Source: Stichopus chloronotus
Taxonomy: Eukaryota; Echinodermata; Holothuroidea; Aspidochirotida; Stichopodidae
Direction of reading: 5' to 3'
Assembly: GCA_021234535.1 (NCBI GenBank)
Contig: SFZH01000008.1
Span: 2,170,001 to 2,234,000, forward strand
DNA: 64,000 nt
Part shown: positions 39,348-54,025 of the stretch, piece by piece
How the letters are laid out: each line of letters opens with the position of its first letter
How positions within the stretch are numbered: the first letter of the stretch is position 1
Made by a program: the position numbers and the translations under genes
Notes under the pieces: model-generated
The model's database searches: none
What the model was told of the DNA's origin: nothing
What the model saw: the letters and a program-made list of their open reading frames with translations, nothing else

Positions 39348-42300
39348 ATTCGAAGATGGGGCTCACAGAATTTCTTCGTAGTGGCTTTAACATCTGACTT
39401 TCAGTGGCAAAATAAGACAAATTTGCAACCATATTCCAGCTTAAAATCATATTTTAAACTAACATTTACATTTACGAATTACGAGCAAACTTTTATATAA
39501 CACATTTTTAGCGATGTTCATTTTTTTTCTTTAGTGCAAATTTTCCATCTTAAGTCATACACGCATCATTCGATTATCTGTATAAATTTCGATACAGATG
39601 CAGACGCAGAAACTTGAGTCTTATTAACTTCACGTCCCATACCCTTTTTTTTTATTCTCTCAACGATGTAAGATAAAACCACACAAATGGCACCTGGTGA
39701 TTATCTGTAATAAAAAAGATTACTTTTCACCGAATTACAGAAGGAACGCGGATGTGTGTCAAGGACTTGCCGGTCTCTTGACAAAACTGTAGACTTCCTC
39801 CAAGAGCTTAAGACTATACGACGATAATCGGTTTTCGCCGAAGATTTTCCACTTGCCGCAATTGACCTCTAATTAAGAAAATAATAATTATCCTATATGT
39901 CAAGGGGGTTGGAAGTATGGGCAATTTTGTGGACTGAAAAATTGAAATTTTCAAAGCGCTAAGCTCTGTAATGTGGCCCCTGAACGAATTATTTTCTGAG
40001 GTAACAGTAGTGTTCAATAAAGAGGTCCCATTGGCTAACCGTGCAAACATTCTTTGAAACAATGTTTACAAGAACGATCAGATGTTGCTCTCATTACAAA
40101 CGTGCGAACGAAAGAAGTCTTCAAGCGTGAGTCATGGTTATGGACTACACCTTTGGTTTTACTATCTAATGATAAATTCCTGAGTAATTATTTCTTATAG
40201 CACCTAGAGTTGTAATCTGCTGCAATGATAAAATTGGGCGTGGCAATCTATTCTTTATAACACGCTGTTCAGGACAGGAACTAAAACTAACAGAGGCACA
40301 TGTGCGGGCAATCGTACAAAACTATTACATTTGGAGGAGAGCAAAGACTTCTGAGTAATAATATTGTATGCGTATGCCCATCCAGAGAAGATGAATACAG
40401 GAAAACGTATGAGTGAAAGCAATGTGGAGACGATACATGACGTCGAAATTTCGAAAAGTCTATTTTGCCGTTCATTCAGGAAGCACTGTGACATTTGTTA
40501 AAAAAACAAAACTGGATTTCAGAATCACGAAACGGCATCCACTTGACATTTCTTCAGGATTACAAAAAACAGGGATTTCCATCGCTTTCTTTCCGTTTTT
40601 CTTTGATAACCACGACTTTGATAAGGTTTTCTTTTGTGGTTTTTAAAATTTGAACAGACTTAGGTCTTAAGAGAGATGTTATTGATGGTCGAGGACTGAA
40701 AGGAAATTCGGTCACTTCGCTCTTCAAAAATGAAATAAACTTTAAAAACAAAGGGTAGCAAGGTGTTCTGTTGTGAGTATTCACGCCCTTTCCTTCCCAG
40801 TTGATATTTGATGTTACGATTTGATCATTTTATGTTTCAAAACAGATAGTAAACAGACTTGACAGTGTATGCACAACACACTGGTATAGGATACGAACTG
40901 TTCAAGAAATGATTGTCACTCAGACCTAACCTACACAAATCGACTGAATCACACACCGATCGCGCACTATTATCTACATAAAACATTACGTCAATGAGGG
41001 AAGTACGCATGCAATGTTTATTTCTCAGTGAGTGGCAGGCAGTTGGAATCAGCACATTTCAAACGCTGAACCCTTCAACAAAACTATTTTGTAACAGAGA
41101 GAGGGGAGGATGCTGGGAAAAACTACGAAAATAATGTCAGTTTTGTCTTCAGTATTGAAGTTAAGAATGTAAGATGTAATTATGTTAACGAGACCCTCCA
41201 CGAAGAAAATTGAACGGTCGCGTGCAGGCTATTAGCGACATCTTATTAAAACGAACGCTGAATGCCCCGGAGATGGAATTGCGTACGCTGACCCTGCACA
41301 ACGTCTAATCAGTGCGAAAATAACAGGAAACCTACCGTATCGCAAAGTTATTGCTAATGTAAGAAAATGTAGGACACTAAAGGCAAATGAAACTTGTCCA
41401 CGTTGGGACTTTGGGAATATGGAATATCCTGTAAGTGTCTGCTTCACCAGGTATTAGAGAAACAACCACAAGTAGTCACCCTCCTCCTTCTTTTCTCTCT
41501 CTCTCTCTCTTTCCCATTGAGACAAAAACATAATATAATTCAAAAACGAGGGAACTTCCTAGTCTCCATCATTTGATACATCGAATAGGGAATTAATGAA
41601 AAGGATGTCGATCCTACGCCTGCCTGTCAGACGACCAAGTAGAAATGTCCTCTGGCGGGAAGCGAAAATGACAAATATTGAAAATTTGCAGAGAATTCTC
41701 ACTAAACGGTGGTGAAAGATATGTGTGTGTGTGTACTCAGGGGAGGGGGGCTGACACCATTTTGAATAAGTAAAATGATCATCATTTTGAAAAGTTCACC
41801 GTTCTAAGCAAGTACGCCGGGAAAATGTTAGTTTTGATAAATTAGAGCTGACTTGGCACTGAATTGGGTGAGCGGGGGAGAGACATTAGAAACGAAAGTA
41901 ATAGTGACGTGTAATAAAATGACCTAATACCAATCTCGGAGTAAAATAAAGAAGAAGACCAGTGTATTTTCTCTGTCTATCTTCTCAGTAATTGCACTTC
42001 CATTTTGAAAGGAATAAACTTTTCTTTTTTCTAACCGCTGGCGAACACTTCTTATAGGCTGATATAGATACTGACCATTTTCACCATCCCTCAAAAAAGT
42101 TTTACATCCAACATGAGGTTATCAAGACTGAAGGCTCAATTGTGTTCACAAATGGAATGGGTGTAGTTTTTGCCTTTTTTTCTACTTATTTTCCTCTTTT
42201 GGGTTTCGTGGAGCTGGTTGATGCAATTCCGGCATGCACCATGTGCACATTTTGCTTAGTCCAAAGGTGGATTTGGGTTACAATTGGGTCTATAATTAGG

Positions 42301-43160
42301 ATAAAGATGCTTTACGAATTCATTCATAGGTATTTCATTATCTCGAGGTAATGATATGTAATGCTGGTGTGCAGAGTGGTCTGCCCAGGTTTCAATGGGT
42401 AAGGGGAGGAGGCAAATTTGGAAGGAAAATTTTGTAGCGTACCCATTTCACCAGACTGACCCGGGGGACGCAAAATGGTGCAACGTGTGACTAGTGCTTT
42501 ATTGTGTAGAATGGTACAAATGTAGTCCGTTTTCGCAAATTTTACGTTCGGAAGACTAAATCGTTCACCTCCGTTTATACGGTTAATTGTCAAGATTGGA
42601 CATTTCCTAAGACTGACCACGTACGTGTCAAGAAGGGAAATGTATCCCCATGCACCACCCCCTCCCCCTTTCCCACACCTTCCTTTGTTCACCTCATGTC
42701 AGTTCTGATATTAAATTCAGGTTTCATCGCCATCACAAACTAAAAACCAGATGGTCTGTTTCATGCGTGAAAAAAAGAGAGAAAAGAATAGAAAAAAAAC
42801 CCATCTCAGTCGTCATCTTCTTTGAGATGTGTCCTCCTTCTTACTAGCGCTTACAAAAAAGTGATAGCTTACAAATTTCTTATTAAAAGTATGAAAGACA
42901 ATTTCGTATACGATTATCGAATCAGATCTCGTGCCTCCTAAATCTTAATTTGAAAACCACTTTGATGACTGCTCTTCGGAGATTGAGAGTGTAATCCTAG
43001 ATTGGTAGAGATACTGGAGAGATTGCAACGCGAGTACTTAATGCGGAGAGAACCTTTACATCAAACACAAACGACGTTTATTCTTCAAAATTCCGAATGA
43101 TGTTGGTCGGGATGCATGAAAGAAAATGTGTCAACATCACATGCAGGAATTAATATATAA

Positions 43161-43317
43161 GTTGTATAACACATGTTACTGTTACATAAACCATATCATA
43201 TATTCTGAAAACATTCAATAAGCATGTTACGGTTACATGTTACAGTTACATAAAGTTGTATAACACATGTTAGAGTTACATAAACCATATCATAAATTCT
43301 GTTAACATTAGATAAGC
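43161..43317. repeat. 94-bp tandem duplication
   Basis: GTTGTATAACACATGTTA begins copies at 43161 and 43255, each followed by GTTACATAAACCATATCATA. The second copy is truncated. Confidence 0.85.
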
Positions 43318-45917
43318 CCTTTATCACACTCGCACGTTGAAAGACCAATGACAATGGTATTTATTGGACAGTTTTTAAGAAATCGGTTTGCAGATGTTTA
43401 TGAATACAGTGTTAAAGGGGAAGGAAAATTACTTTTGTTTACGTGTTTTCCAATGTGATAATTTACTGCATATTTTCATCATACGATAATTTATGCGCAA
43501 TGATGTTAATTATCCTGTATGTGAAGTTCATGCTATAGATAATGCAGTGCAAACTAACATGTTCACATGATGAAGATCAGAAGGAATATATATTGGTCTG
43601 ACCAGAGAATGGTCTAGTAATTGTCCTGTGTGACAAACTATGGTTAGGGTCACAATAAATGACGTAAATTCAAGCACCTTTAAATCCGCGTGGTGTCTGT
43701 TCTTTGGGATTAATACAGAGATAAAATGTACCGTATAAAAAGTTAAGGAGACTTTTTGTTTTCATCTCAACACAGAAATGAATCAGCAAGGCTGGGAGAA
43801 TTAAAGAAGTTAATTAAAGAGGGAAAAATTGGATACATAACGGTGTAATGACAGTTGTATAGTTACAACGCTACGAATCTTACATTGAAAACAGGCTTTT
43901 TAATTCGTTTTGTTAGATGGATGGTTTTGATATATTATTGCTTTGCTTACATCGTATAAACATTTGCCTTCAACATTTTGACAGGAAAGGAGGAATCTTT
44001 CAAAGACGCTTGAAGTTGGAGGGGGGTCAAACACAAGCAGAATTGCAAATTAACTAATATAGTGCAATTTAGGGACGCTTTTCTTTTTTATATATACCTA
44101 CTGGAAATAACAGTAAAACAGTTGGTCTTGTGAGACCAATTTAGTGCGCTCACTTTAGTAATCTCACTTTTCTTTCCATATGAAATCACCAACCTTAGAG
44201 GCCAATTTCATTTTACGCGGATGTCCTACATATGGAAGCAAAAAACAATTCATTCTCTCTTTCCCGGTTATAAACATCGAACTTTCTTTTTTTAAAGTGA
44301 AACGACATATTAACGTTTAACCTTATTCGCTTAATCAGATCAAATTTGTGGAGCGTGGGGAAAGTTAGACGTCAATCGGGACCTTTTATAAATGTTCGCA
44401 CCATCACCTCACGTATAGCTCACTTTACAACACAACCTTTTGACACTTGTGTAAATTAAAGGGGCATTCAATACGAATACTAATCAAGTTATTGGAAACT
44501 CCTTGACCGGGTTTTTTTTTTCAAAGTAGTGAGGTATTTTTTTTTGGTGTTTTATTATTTACATGCAATGTGCTCCGAAAAAACACCAGCATATTTACCG
44601 AGTATGTATAACCACAGGGCTACGACGGTAAATATTTTGTCTATGCTGCAATATACTGGGTTTGGCTTTGAACTGATGATACGGTAAAATCAGAATAAAA
44701 TCAAAATGTACAAAAATGTTCACTTCTGGCAGAGTATGGAAGGTTTGTAGTTGGTATTAGTTATAACATAAAAAACAGTAATCGTGTCTGCTTTGTTATC
44801 TTGTTGTGCAGATTACACAAAGATGGAATGGTTACAAAATGCCCTGGTTATGTTCATGAAGTTAGTGAATATAGTCAATATGTAAGGCTCACTAGAAATA
44901 AAGTGATTGGTGGAGTAAATTACTTCTCTCCATACCAAATTTACAATTTCTGCCACTCATATCTGTAAGTGTATGTGGATGTGTGTGACGAAATTTGTTA
45001 TCATACGTTAACTGGTTAACGTAACTTTGGTCTGCTTGTATCTTGCCAATCCCATTTTGAAAATATTCACTTTAAGTATTACGCTCATATTCCGTTTTAA
45101 TATTTTTTAAGTCGTGCTTTCTCAGACAATTTTGTGAACATCTTCATTTTCTCTCGTTTTAAATATCATTTTCGACTTGTTCGAGTTGGGTTTTTTTCTG
45201 GGGGGGCCATGGTTGGTTATTTTATTTTTTGGGGGGCTGGTTTTTTCGTTCTTTTCTTGTGTCACATTATACGCCAGGCGTTTTTCAATTACTTTGTCAT
45301 TTTCCCTATTTTCTTCTATCCTGTATCTACGTTTTTTTTACTCTTTTAGAATTATATGTCACCTTACACTGTTGATTCGTTCCAATATTTTTCCAGCCTA
45401 CATCGGCAAGCTAGTAACCTTCAATCAATCACTAGAAGCATCAACCCACTGTGTAGTTTAACAAATCAAAGGACAGCCGGTGAAGAGAAAAATACAGGAA
45501 ACGACAGGGATGGTATAAATATTTATTGTGGACGGTCAACGGCGATAATGAGATTGTGCCTACGAGGTAATTAGCATATACACACCAAGTCGCTTCACCT
45601 TCAATGTAGACAATATTACCTAGTGGGAATGTTAAATAATTAATCCGTTCTGTAGTTTACCAGTATCCCTAGATTGGCACTGAACAGCTCCTTTTGGAGA
45701 TCCACGAGTGCACTTTCTCTGTTTCTTAGTGATGTACTAGTTAAAATTTCTGAAAGATCACAGCCACGTCATTTCTTAAAACGACGTATTGAGTTGACAT
45801 CGATTCAAAATTTAAGGATTTTTAGAACTGGAATATGAGCTGAAAATTTGTCAGTGGAAGTCTAATTCGGCAGAATATGCCACAGTCACTTTAGAATTAC
45901 AAGCCCTTTTTTTGCAT

Positions 45918-46180
45918 AGATGAATATTCATATCTATTCCAGATTGGTCTGTTTGATTTGAAGTAACTGTGATTAATTGCTCGGCTTTCTTGGAGAATCT
46001 TAATTTCTTAGGGCAAACAAAAATATCAAGACAATTTTCGTATTTAAATACCCGGAAAATGAGTTCATAGTTCTCTTTCAGGTTTTGCGACATGTGAAAT
46101 TTTCCTCTACTTTCTCTTCCCTGAAACATTGAGCAAGAACAAAGACAATCAAGCGATGACCAGTACAACTCATATTCCAG
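45918..46180 (-). repeat. Dispersed repeat, minus-oriented copy
   Basis: This is the inverted partner of 39103-39347. On the plus strand the similarity to another copy continues just beyond it (46239-46400 against about 30245-30420, starting TAGTTAT.AAAACTGTCAA). The parent element is therefore longer than either pairwise match. Confidence 0.65.
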
Positions 46181-49100
46181 ATTTAGAAGGCTAAAATCAC
46201 ATAACAATGCGTGTGAATAGTTAGTCAAGTTTCACATGGATAGTTATAAAAACTGTCAAAATGTTGATTTTTTTTTTTCTTACCCCAGGTTGTACTTTTT
46301 GTGTTCATGAATAATTACTACTAATACAAAAAAGTGTCTGATCATGGATTTTTATAACCCAAAGTGAATCGTAAATTATTCACTCATTAATTTTCATTTG
46401 CTATGTGACACATGGGACCATTTGTCACAAGTATGTGACGGAAACTCGACATGTGTGAAAAAAATAATTTAGTGAATTTCACAAGAGAGGTCGAGGTGCC
46501 CCTTTAAAGGGTGAGATTTACTTTCGTATACATTACCGTACGCCCAACTCCTACCCCTTAAGGAGAGAGACATACCGTAAACCCTTACTTGTTTTAGTAC
46601 CATATTAGAGAACTTGCGCAAAGAGAAACCATACCTAAAAAAAGCTAAGCACGCTCTCGCAACGTAATAATATATATGGAAGACAAGTTATAACCGTTTG
46701 ACATTTTAACACAATTAAAAGAAGTGCTCTTTTTTCTGTTTATTTTTAGCCAGTGATAGGATAGTGTGGGTTTGAACTGTACAACACTCGGAACCAATCG
46801 AGTGAGCGGATGGAAGCTTAGATGAAAGGTTAGGGTATTAAGCAGAAATACCAACACCTTTGCCATTACAACCTGCCAGCAGAGAACTGTATTCTGTACA
46901 CTCGGTCATGCTGTAAAGTGAGGATTTTCCTTGTCAAATAGAAGTGTGTGATTAGACATCGGTAGATGGGGCTGCCCAGAATTACAATACTGACTGAAAT
47001 CTAGCTAGATGAGTGGCATCTTAAAGAAGGATAAGGCTCACGGTTTGTGAGAAACAAGACTTTTGCATGTGTCTTCCTCCAAATTCATGTTGCAAAGGTT
47101 ATGCCTGCACTTGACGGGTTTGGCAGTAAAAACCTAAACAGAGGACTATTCACAATGAAGAGATGAAAATTGAATTTTAAATAAAGGAATATTGGAATTA
47201 ACTGGTCTTTTGTGTTAAGTTTATTGTCAAAAGGATACGATATAAACTGCTAAAAAGATGTGTGTCCCACAAATTGCAAGACAGATTTTTTAAATTGGCT
47301 TCTGAACACTAGGGGCGTCGGTGTATCAAAGTAGGAAACCATGCGTGGAGCTGCGCTTAATGCAATGTCACGGCTGTACTGGTATGGATTGACCGAGAAC
47401 GTAAGAACTGCATGCATTCACTGTAAGCATTAGCAGCAGGGCGCTTGATAACATGTCTCTGTTATTAGGACAAAAACAAACATACAACAACCTTGGGATT
47501 ATTTCATTTTGATCTGCTAAATTACCAAGTTGCGGAAATATTCGCCACAAGTGACAACCTATAAAGATGTTAAAAAATGTAAACCTCTCCAGAATTTATT
47601 ATCATACCACTAATTACACTGAACATCAGTTTGTAGAGTTTATACATTGAGAACACTAAGAGTGAGACCCGCTTACAGCAGCAACGGTTTATATGTCTTT
47701 TTGATGCCAATCAAATTATTGCATTTCCGTCGCCCAGACATATTTGAGGCAACTTGGAACATTTCAACTAAATAATTCATGTATTTCAATCGTGACCTCA
47801 TGGTAGAAATGTGTGTCGGAGGCGCTATTCCACTTTGACTTTACCTCCCACTGTCTAATCTAAGCCACGGGGATGTTTTTTTGATCAGTTTTCAGTTATC
47901 GTGGCTATTTCTTTTTATTGTTGAAGAGCACCAAGTAAAGTAGAGATGATGTAAAAATTACTACGATTAAAGGAAATTCAATTTTCTATTTTGGTCCGTG
48001 AGATTTGCTAAGAGTGTGGGAGCACCTCTCAAAAGTTTCACCCCTTCTAGCTCAAAATGTGAACGGTCGACTTACGGATAGGCCAGGCCATTACCAGGGA
48101 ATCTGTGATATGACACACCTTGCATGCAGGAGGGGCCCGCGAAGTTCAGTGCTTAGTGTGTAAGTCAATGGGTTACCAGGATGTGTTGCCTTCCAAAGTG
48201 CACCAAGGACTGGATATAAAAACATGATGGGAAGCCCCATATATTTACCACAGTACCCGGTTCCACTAACTTTTTAGTCATAACAATCGAAACACTCTTC
48301 TTTCTATCCTCATTAACACTTATTATTGAAATTTCTTCTGAAAGGGACGTGACGTGACGTAGGTGTTGATTTCCAAGTTGGTGCCAAATGGAGGAGAAAT
48401 ATGGAAGATCGAACAGCACATCCTGCTTTAAGGAAAAAGCAATTAAGCACTCTATATGAAGGTTATTGTCTTCAATTTAAAAAGTCTCTGATGCAAAACA
48501 CAAGGAAGTGTTTCCTTGTACACTGATTTAATCTTTCATATATATATAGATATTTTTTTTTTTGATGTTGCACTATTGTTTCATAAAGTGGCCTTTTTCC
48601 GGGAGTCATTTAACGTACGCGTCACTTTGTCTTAGAAAGAATACCGTGAGTCATAAAGTAAATAACTGGCATATTTACTGACATGAAAAAGAAAAAAAGC
48701 TATTTCAAAAGGCTACCATTGTTAACCTTTGTAGACTGAATAATATGCATTTCAGTTTGAACCGAAATAGCACTTTCTCTCCCTCCCCCGTGTCATACAC
48801 ACAAAAAAATACTAATAATTTGAAACAGAAGTAACACTTAAAATTCACTTGTGCAGACCCACCCTTATAAATCTCCAATCCCGCCTAACACCTTATCAGA
48901 TTATACTGATATCTTCAGAAGTGGGTCTGAGTATACGGTACCTGTTTATGGAGATAATACCAAGAGTGATGAGATATGTTTTATCTTTTCCCCGAGTGTC
49001 ACCATGGAGATTTGTGTCATTCTATTTAATTTGTGACCAGTTTCATTTTTATTTCAAATTTGGACTAACTGGTGCGATAATCCGTGTGATCCTTTTTTTA

Positions 49101-49349
49101 TACCTTAATCGTATTAACCAACACATTTTAATGTTTCTTTAATGATACTCCTCTGACGTTGAACAACTTGTTACTCTTTCCAATCTTGTCTTTAATGATT
49201 TTACAGACCATTGAAAATATCTACTGGAGATATACCTTATTGTAGGTATACCTCAACTTGAAGACTCATCAAAGATGTGTAACACGGCATACATTATATC
49301 TGTGTCTATGACAGGATTCACGTGAGGGTTGCCGTTAAAATCTACTTAC

Positions 49350-49433
49350 CAGGAATTGTTGTTATGATCGAAATATTACGGTGTCGTGCGTGTAATACCG
49401 GTGGCCTTGGCATTAAACTCTTTATTAAAATTT
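49350..49433 (-). other. Exon-like stretch downstream of the 50.6-kb candidate
   Basis: A very long pyrimidine tract (the complement of the poly-A at 49461-49480 plus flanks) ends in GCGTCAG, followed by 84 bases and a CTG|GTAAGTAG donor. Continuing the frame of the 50612-50779 candidate gives NFNKEFNAKATGITRTTP and then TAA at 49378-49376. Another frame is open across the whole stretch. An AATAAA at 49053-49048 could serve as polyadenylation signal. Pseudo-exons of this size are common by chance. Confidence 0.15.
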
Positions 49434-50611
49434 CTGACGCAAACGAAGCAGAAACAACACAAAAAAAAAAAAAAAAAAAACGGGCAAGGCGTCAGTTATA
49501 GGTCACTTGAGCCAATAAAGCAGGTATTTTACAACGAACAAAATTGTCTTTACATATTTTTATCATACCGGCTGGGCATCAGATTTTATTGAAAATGACA
49601 TTTAACAGCCAAATCAACCTTTTCTTATTCCTCTATCTGTCTTTGGGAGTTGTTTTTATTTTTAAAGATTCTTTACCGTACGTCATAATTGATTGAAACG
49701 GTCGTTGAACTACTTCCTATCAAGGACTTGGCCATTTCATCGAAAGTGGCAACACACTTTACGCCAACCAGTCAATATATGCAAGACTCCCAACGATTAG
49801 GAAGCAAAGATGGGGTGACCACTGTATAACTGACAGCGGATCACTCTCTTGGGGAAGTGAGGGGGGGGGGGCAAGAACGTGTAAAACAAAATCCTTGTAT
49901 GTAATGACGTGGAATGCCTGTAGCTGTTTGGACAGTCATTTAAGTTTCTTGACCAATCGGCAAAAATGTAATCGATGCATTACACTTGTATCATTGCTAC
50001 ATGGACCATCTGATTAAGAGGCTCTGTCACATGTTTCTATGAAGTGCGATGTTTTGGACAAGCAGACTTCATCGGTTTGACGGAGACTGAAGGCATCGGT
50101 CTGCTGCAGTGTCAGTAACCCAAGCTACAGTCTCTTTCCTTTTAGTTGTTGATACCAGCAATATCCGTGTTATTACATGGACACGCTGAGAACTAACGTG
50201 ATTAACTTTACAGGCACATGGCAAGCATGTCGACGGGACTGGTAACTGTAATGAACGGTGCCGGAAAGGCCACATGTGTAGTCAATGAGAACTATAATTC
50301 AAGATGCACGCTGAGAACCCTTAATGCAGTTTTAATACACAAGTAGCCTATGATCACTTCGTCACGCTACAGCAACGCGCATGCTGTCTTCACCTTCACA
50401 TTGTTTACTTGGTCGGTACATTAATAACATGTCATAGGTTTTGTTTAAAGTTACAATATTTGCATCACACATCAGTTCATCACTTTGTTTTACTCACTTT
50501 AATCAAACGTCAAACCACAGTCTCATTTTGGAAGCGTTGACAAAAAGAAAAAAAAAGTAGAGGGAGGCAAACAGACCCATGCTTATTGATCGGTAACTAT
50601 AATTTACTTAC

Positions 50612-50779
50612 ATCCAAATATTTTTTGTAGACGCTGCCTTTACATTTTGGTATTCAGCACAAAGGTCTAATACTGTGTGTTTAACCCCTCCAGTTTGCAC
50701 ACGTAGAGCAGACATTTGTAAATCGCTGTGTTCAAGCATGGCACTATATGTTTGATTACCGCCTCCTAACACACTAACG
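50612..50779 (-). CDS. Exon candidate, unknown protein, inside the long intron
   Basis: This 168-base stretch is flanked by a GTTTTCAG acceptor and an AT|GTAAGTAAA donor and is open throughout in one frame (phase 2 at both ends). The translation looks protein-like: it starts SVLGGGNQTYSAMLEHSD and later reads LDLCAEYQNVKAAS, with mixed codon usage and no low complexity. Because it starts and ends in phase 2 it cannot sit directly between the two phase-0 precursor exons. It is either a cassette of a nested or overlapping same-strand gene or a chance open frame. A possible next exon (49350-49433) would take it to a stop after ...RTTP. I do not recognise a family. Confidence 0.33.
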
Positions 50780-53700
50780 CTGAAAACGAACATTTGAGTA
50801 TTCAATGTTTTTTTTTTTTTTCTTTCTACTGGAACACTAGTGTTCGCCCAACTTCATTTTGCTGCACATTTTAAGTATTTTTATAGTGTTGAACACTATA
50901 GAGATTGCCGTGCACTGTTGTAAATATTGTCGTTATGTCGTTCATTACTACAGTAGGTTTGCAATAAAGATAACTAAACTAGTTGACAGATGCAGATCAC
51001 GAGTGTAGATGTGGATTTACCACCAGCATTATTCACATCCAGTACCAATGACGGAGTTGCTATTCCTTTAAAACAGGCTGGATTTTTTAATCAACATGCA
51101 ACCAATAGCTCCATGATACAACTGTGTTTTGCCGTCTCTGTTATTGTGGATTTGTATGCACTAATTACTTTGATAACACAAATGTCACTGTAGTTATCTC
51201 GAGCAGACGATAACTCTGATACCAGCCGGCTAAGAGCACTATACTGTTGCCTTCGACAAGTCTGGTAGAGGATGGGGGGGGGGGGGTGGAAGAAGTGGGT
51301 GACCCGACTCTGGAGGCGTTTATACACGGGAGGTAATTTTGATCTCGTAAGGAGACGTATATGAAGAATATTACCCTCATCTAGTTATGACTAAAATAAG
51401 TGGAGAACTGGTCAAATGTACCTCACCTACTGTCATTATTGAAGGGGGTGGGGGATAATAGAAATCGCCAACTACACTTCAAGTCGCAATTCAAGTAGAG
51501 TAAATATAATAACGGTGATTATGGTGCGTCATACAAATAATGTATGGCTATATTTGGTGCATTGCTTCTCAAATGCGGTTCAATCGGCTCAATTACCAGT
51601 TTTGAAACTGTTAATGTGATCACGCGGTCGTCTTCAGCTACATTTTAAGCGATAAGTGAAGGCGAGGATCAAATGAACATTTCAGATCGAGATTACAACG
51701 GTAACTACCCTCGAAAGATTCTTTTTTCGAGGGAAAGTTTTTTTTTTTTCAAAGAAATATAACTGTATCAAAGGTACAGTAGTCAGTGGTGAATTGGGTC
51801 AACCACAGTATTTAAAACGAACTCTAGACATCCCATTACATCTTTAAAAAAGGATACAAAACGAGGTCAGAACAAACCGAGATTGGTCTATTCTTATCTT
51901 TTCTTCAAATTAGCTTATTTTCTTTATTTAAATTGTAACACCTAATGACACTTTCCGCCCGAGTGTGCAAACGTAAGAGACTAAACAATGATATGTGTAA
52001 CGTGCCTTCACCCTTCTAGGATGAACTGAACAAGTAACAACTCATGCTAGGAAAGACCGCACGTAAACTGGCAAAATGATGCCCCCCCCCCCACCCAGCT
52101 TTTAAGTGACTGACACCTCAAAGTTAAATAAATGATTACGCCATTAACGAGTCCATGAATAAATTGTCAGTGTTCTACATTTCGTTGTTATTACAAAAAC
52201 ACCTCATAACGTCTTATGGTCGACTACTGGTAATAGCAACTGACGCCAAAGCTACCCCCCCCCCCCTACACCGGTGTAAGTGAAATCGATGCAGACATAC
52301 ATGCAGGATTTTCATTAAAGCTCTCTACACATCACGTGACATACACGTCATACTTCACACCTGTAAACAACTCATTGTTTTGACCATCTTTTCAACAAGG
52401 TTCTTTAACTTGTGTCATACCCGAGAGACACGGGTGATTTGCATGTCTTTACGTTTACATGGGACGATATTAAAATCATACAATATGATTTTACGCCATT
52501 ACTTGGTGGAGTTAAAACTCAAATCGCGTGATTACAATATGATTAACTGGTGTGGCATCTTGAAAGAAGCTAATCAGATATGTTTCATATTAACAAGCCT
52601 CGATTCGTTGGAAAATGTCATCATTTCAGTATCTGAAGCCGTTACAGACAGCAGTTAGAGAGGATTATTTATTGTTCTAAAATCACAACCGTGTTCAATA
52701 TTCCGTGAAGAATGAAATCACCGTAGAAGAAAATCACTATCTAATGGCATTCAATCTGTCATGATTGTCAAACAAAAGAGAGGAAAAAAAGAAAACAAGA
52801 TGGGAATATATCGTGACCACCTTGATATGAAAAATTACAAGAACGTGATGCTCTTCGGCACTGAGGGCAGGGCGTGATGCGCGCATTTTCACTGCTCGGC
52901 TTTCTTGCTAACTGAAGTAGAATACATGGATTCAAATGCCGGAATATGTAATATATATTCTGTTCTGTTAAAGGATACTTTGTAACAAGCGATCGCCCTA
53001 GCTGCTGTGCAGCATATATTCTCTCACCCCCCAAATCCCTTCCATAAAACAAAAATTATAATAAATGCATAAAGCAATAAATATTTAAAGTCTTACTAAC
53101 GCTTACACTATACCATTTACACGTGAACAAACCTTCAGTGTTTCAGTTTTAAGATTTGTTAACTTATCGTTCGTTTTGTCTATTTTCTTTGATCTTGTGT
53201 GGCGTTTCCTGTTTTTATTAATGTTACGTTCGTGTCACTGTATTGCAAATGACACACTCGCCATCAGTATTGACAAAGCTATCCCTACAGCCTCTATTCA
53301 GCAAGCATCATGCACCCCCCCCCCCCTCCACTACCATCAACAATAAAACCTTTGATATCTTCATAACTGGTGGACTACATGCCTATTCAAATGCATGTAG
53401 TCTAATTTTACTTTCAAAACCGGAGTATTAGTTTTTACAAGACACTGAGCGAGACTTTTGCCGATCACAGACACATTCGAGCACACCATGTAGAGATTAT
53501 GTTTTATACTTAACTTTCACTTTAGTCGCATCCTAGTTCTAATATTTTACAGAACCGGCTGTTTTACGTACGACCTAGGCCCTAAGTGATTGTTTTTCTG
53601 ACAGCTTTGCTAACAGTTCGGCAAGTTGCATCTTTTGTACAGATTCACGCTGTCACGTTAAATTTCTATGCTATATATCAATGTCCTTTGCCTTATCTGA

Positions 53701-54025
53701 AATTAGCGTGATTAACTAAGAGTGGCAGAGGCGAAATATTATCTTATCAAAAAATCACAAACTGCGAGTTCTGAAGCTGATCGTTTAAATTGCAAGAGGC
53801 ACTTTTCTGTAACTTTGTTTCATACGAAAACTGATCTCTCACGAACCGGGACTGCATTGCTATGTACTTTATGCACTTTATCTGAATATTTTAAAACTAG
53901 TTTGCTTTCTAAAACCCATCAGGACTGAGATTATATACGTTCATGCATCCTACATAGGTCCGGCTGAAAATCAGTATTAAAAAAAAGAAGAAACAGTACA
54001 TACTGAAAGTAAGAAAATTACTTAC

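Larger units (their letters stand above)
37279..54025 (-). other. Long intron of the peptide-precursor gene (inferred)
   Basis: The interval runs from a GTAAGT donor at its upstream (high-coordinate) end to a pyrimidine-rich CAG acceptor at 37279, both phase 0. Within it are an inverted pair of dispersed repeats (39103-39347 and 45918-46180), a 94-bp tandem duplication (43161-43317), a 20-base poly-A (49461-49480), several poly-G/C runs and one protein-like same-strand exon candidate (50612-50779). Apart from these I see nothing coding. Long first introns separating a signal-peptide exon from the peptide-bearing exon are common in animal neuropeptide genes. Confidence 0.55.
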
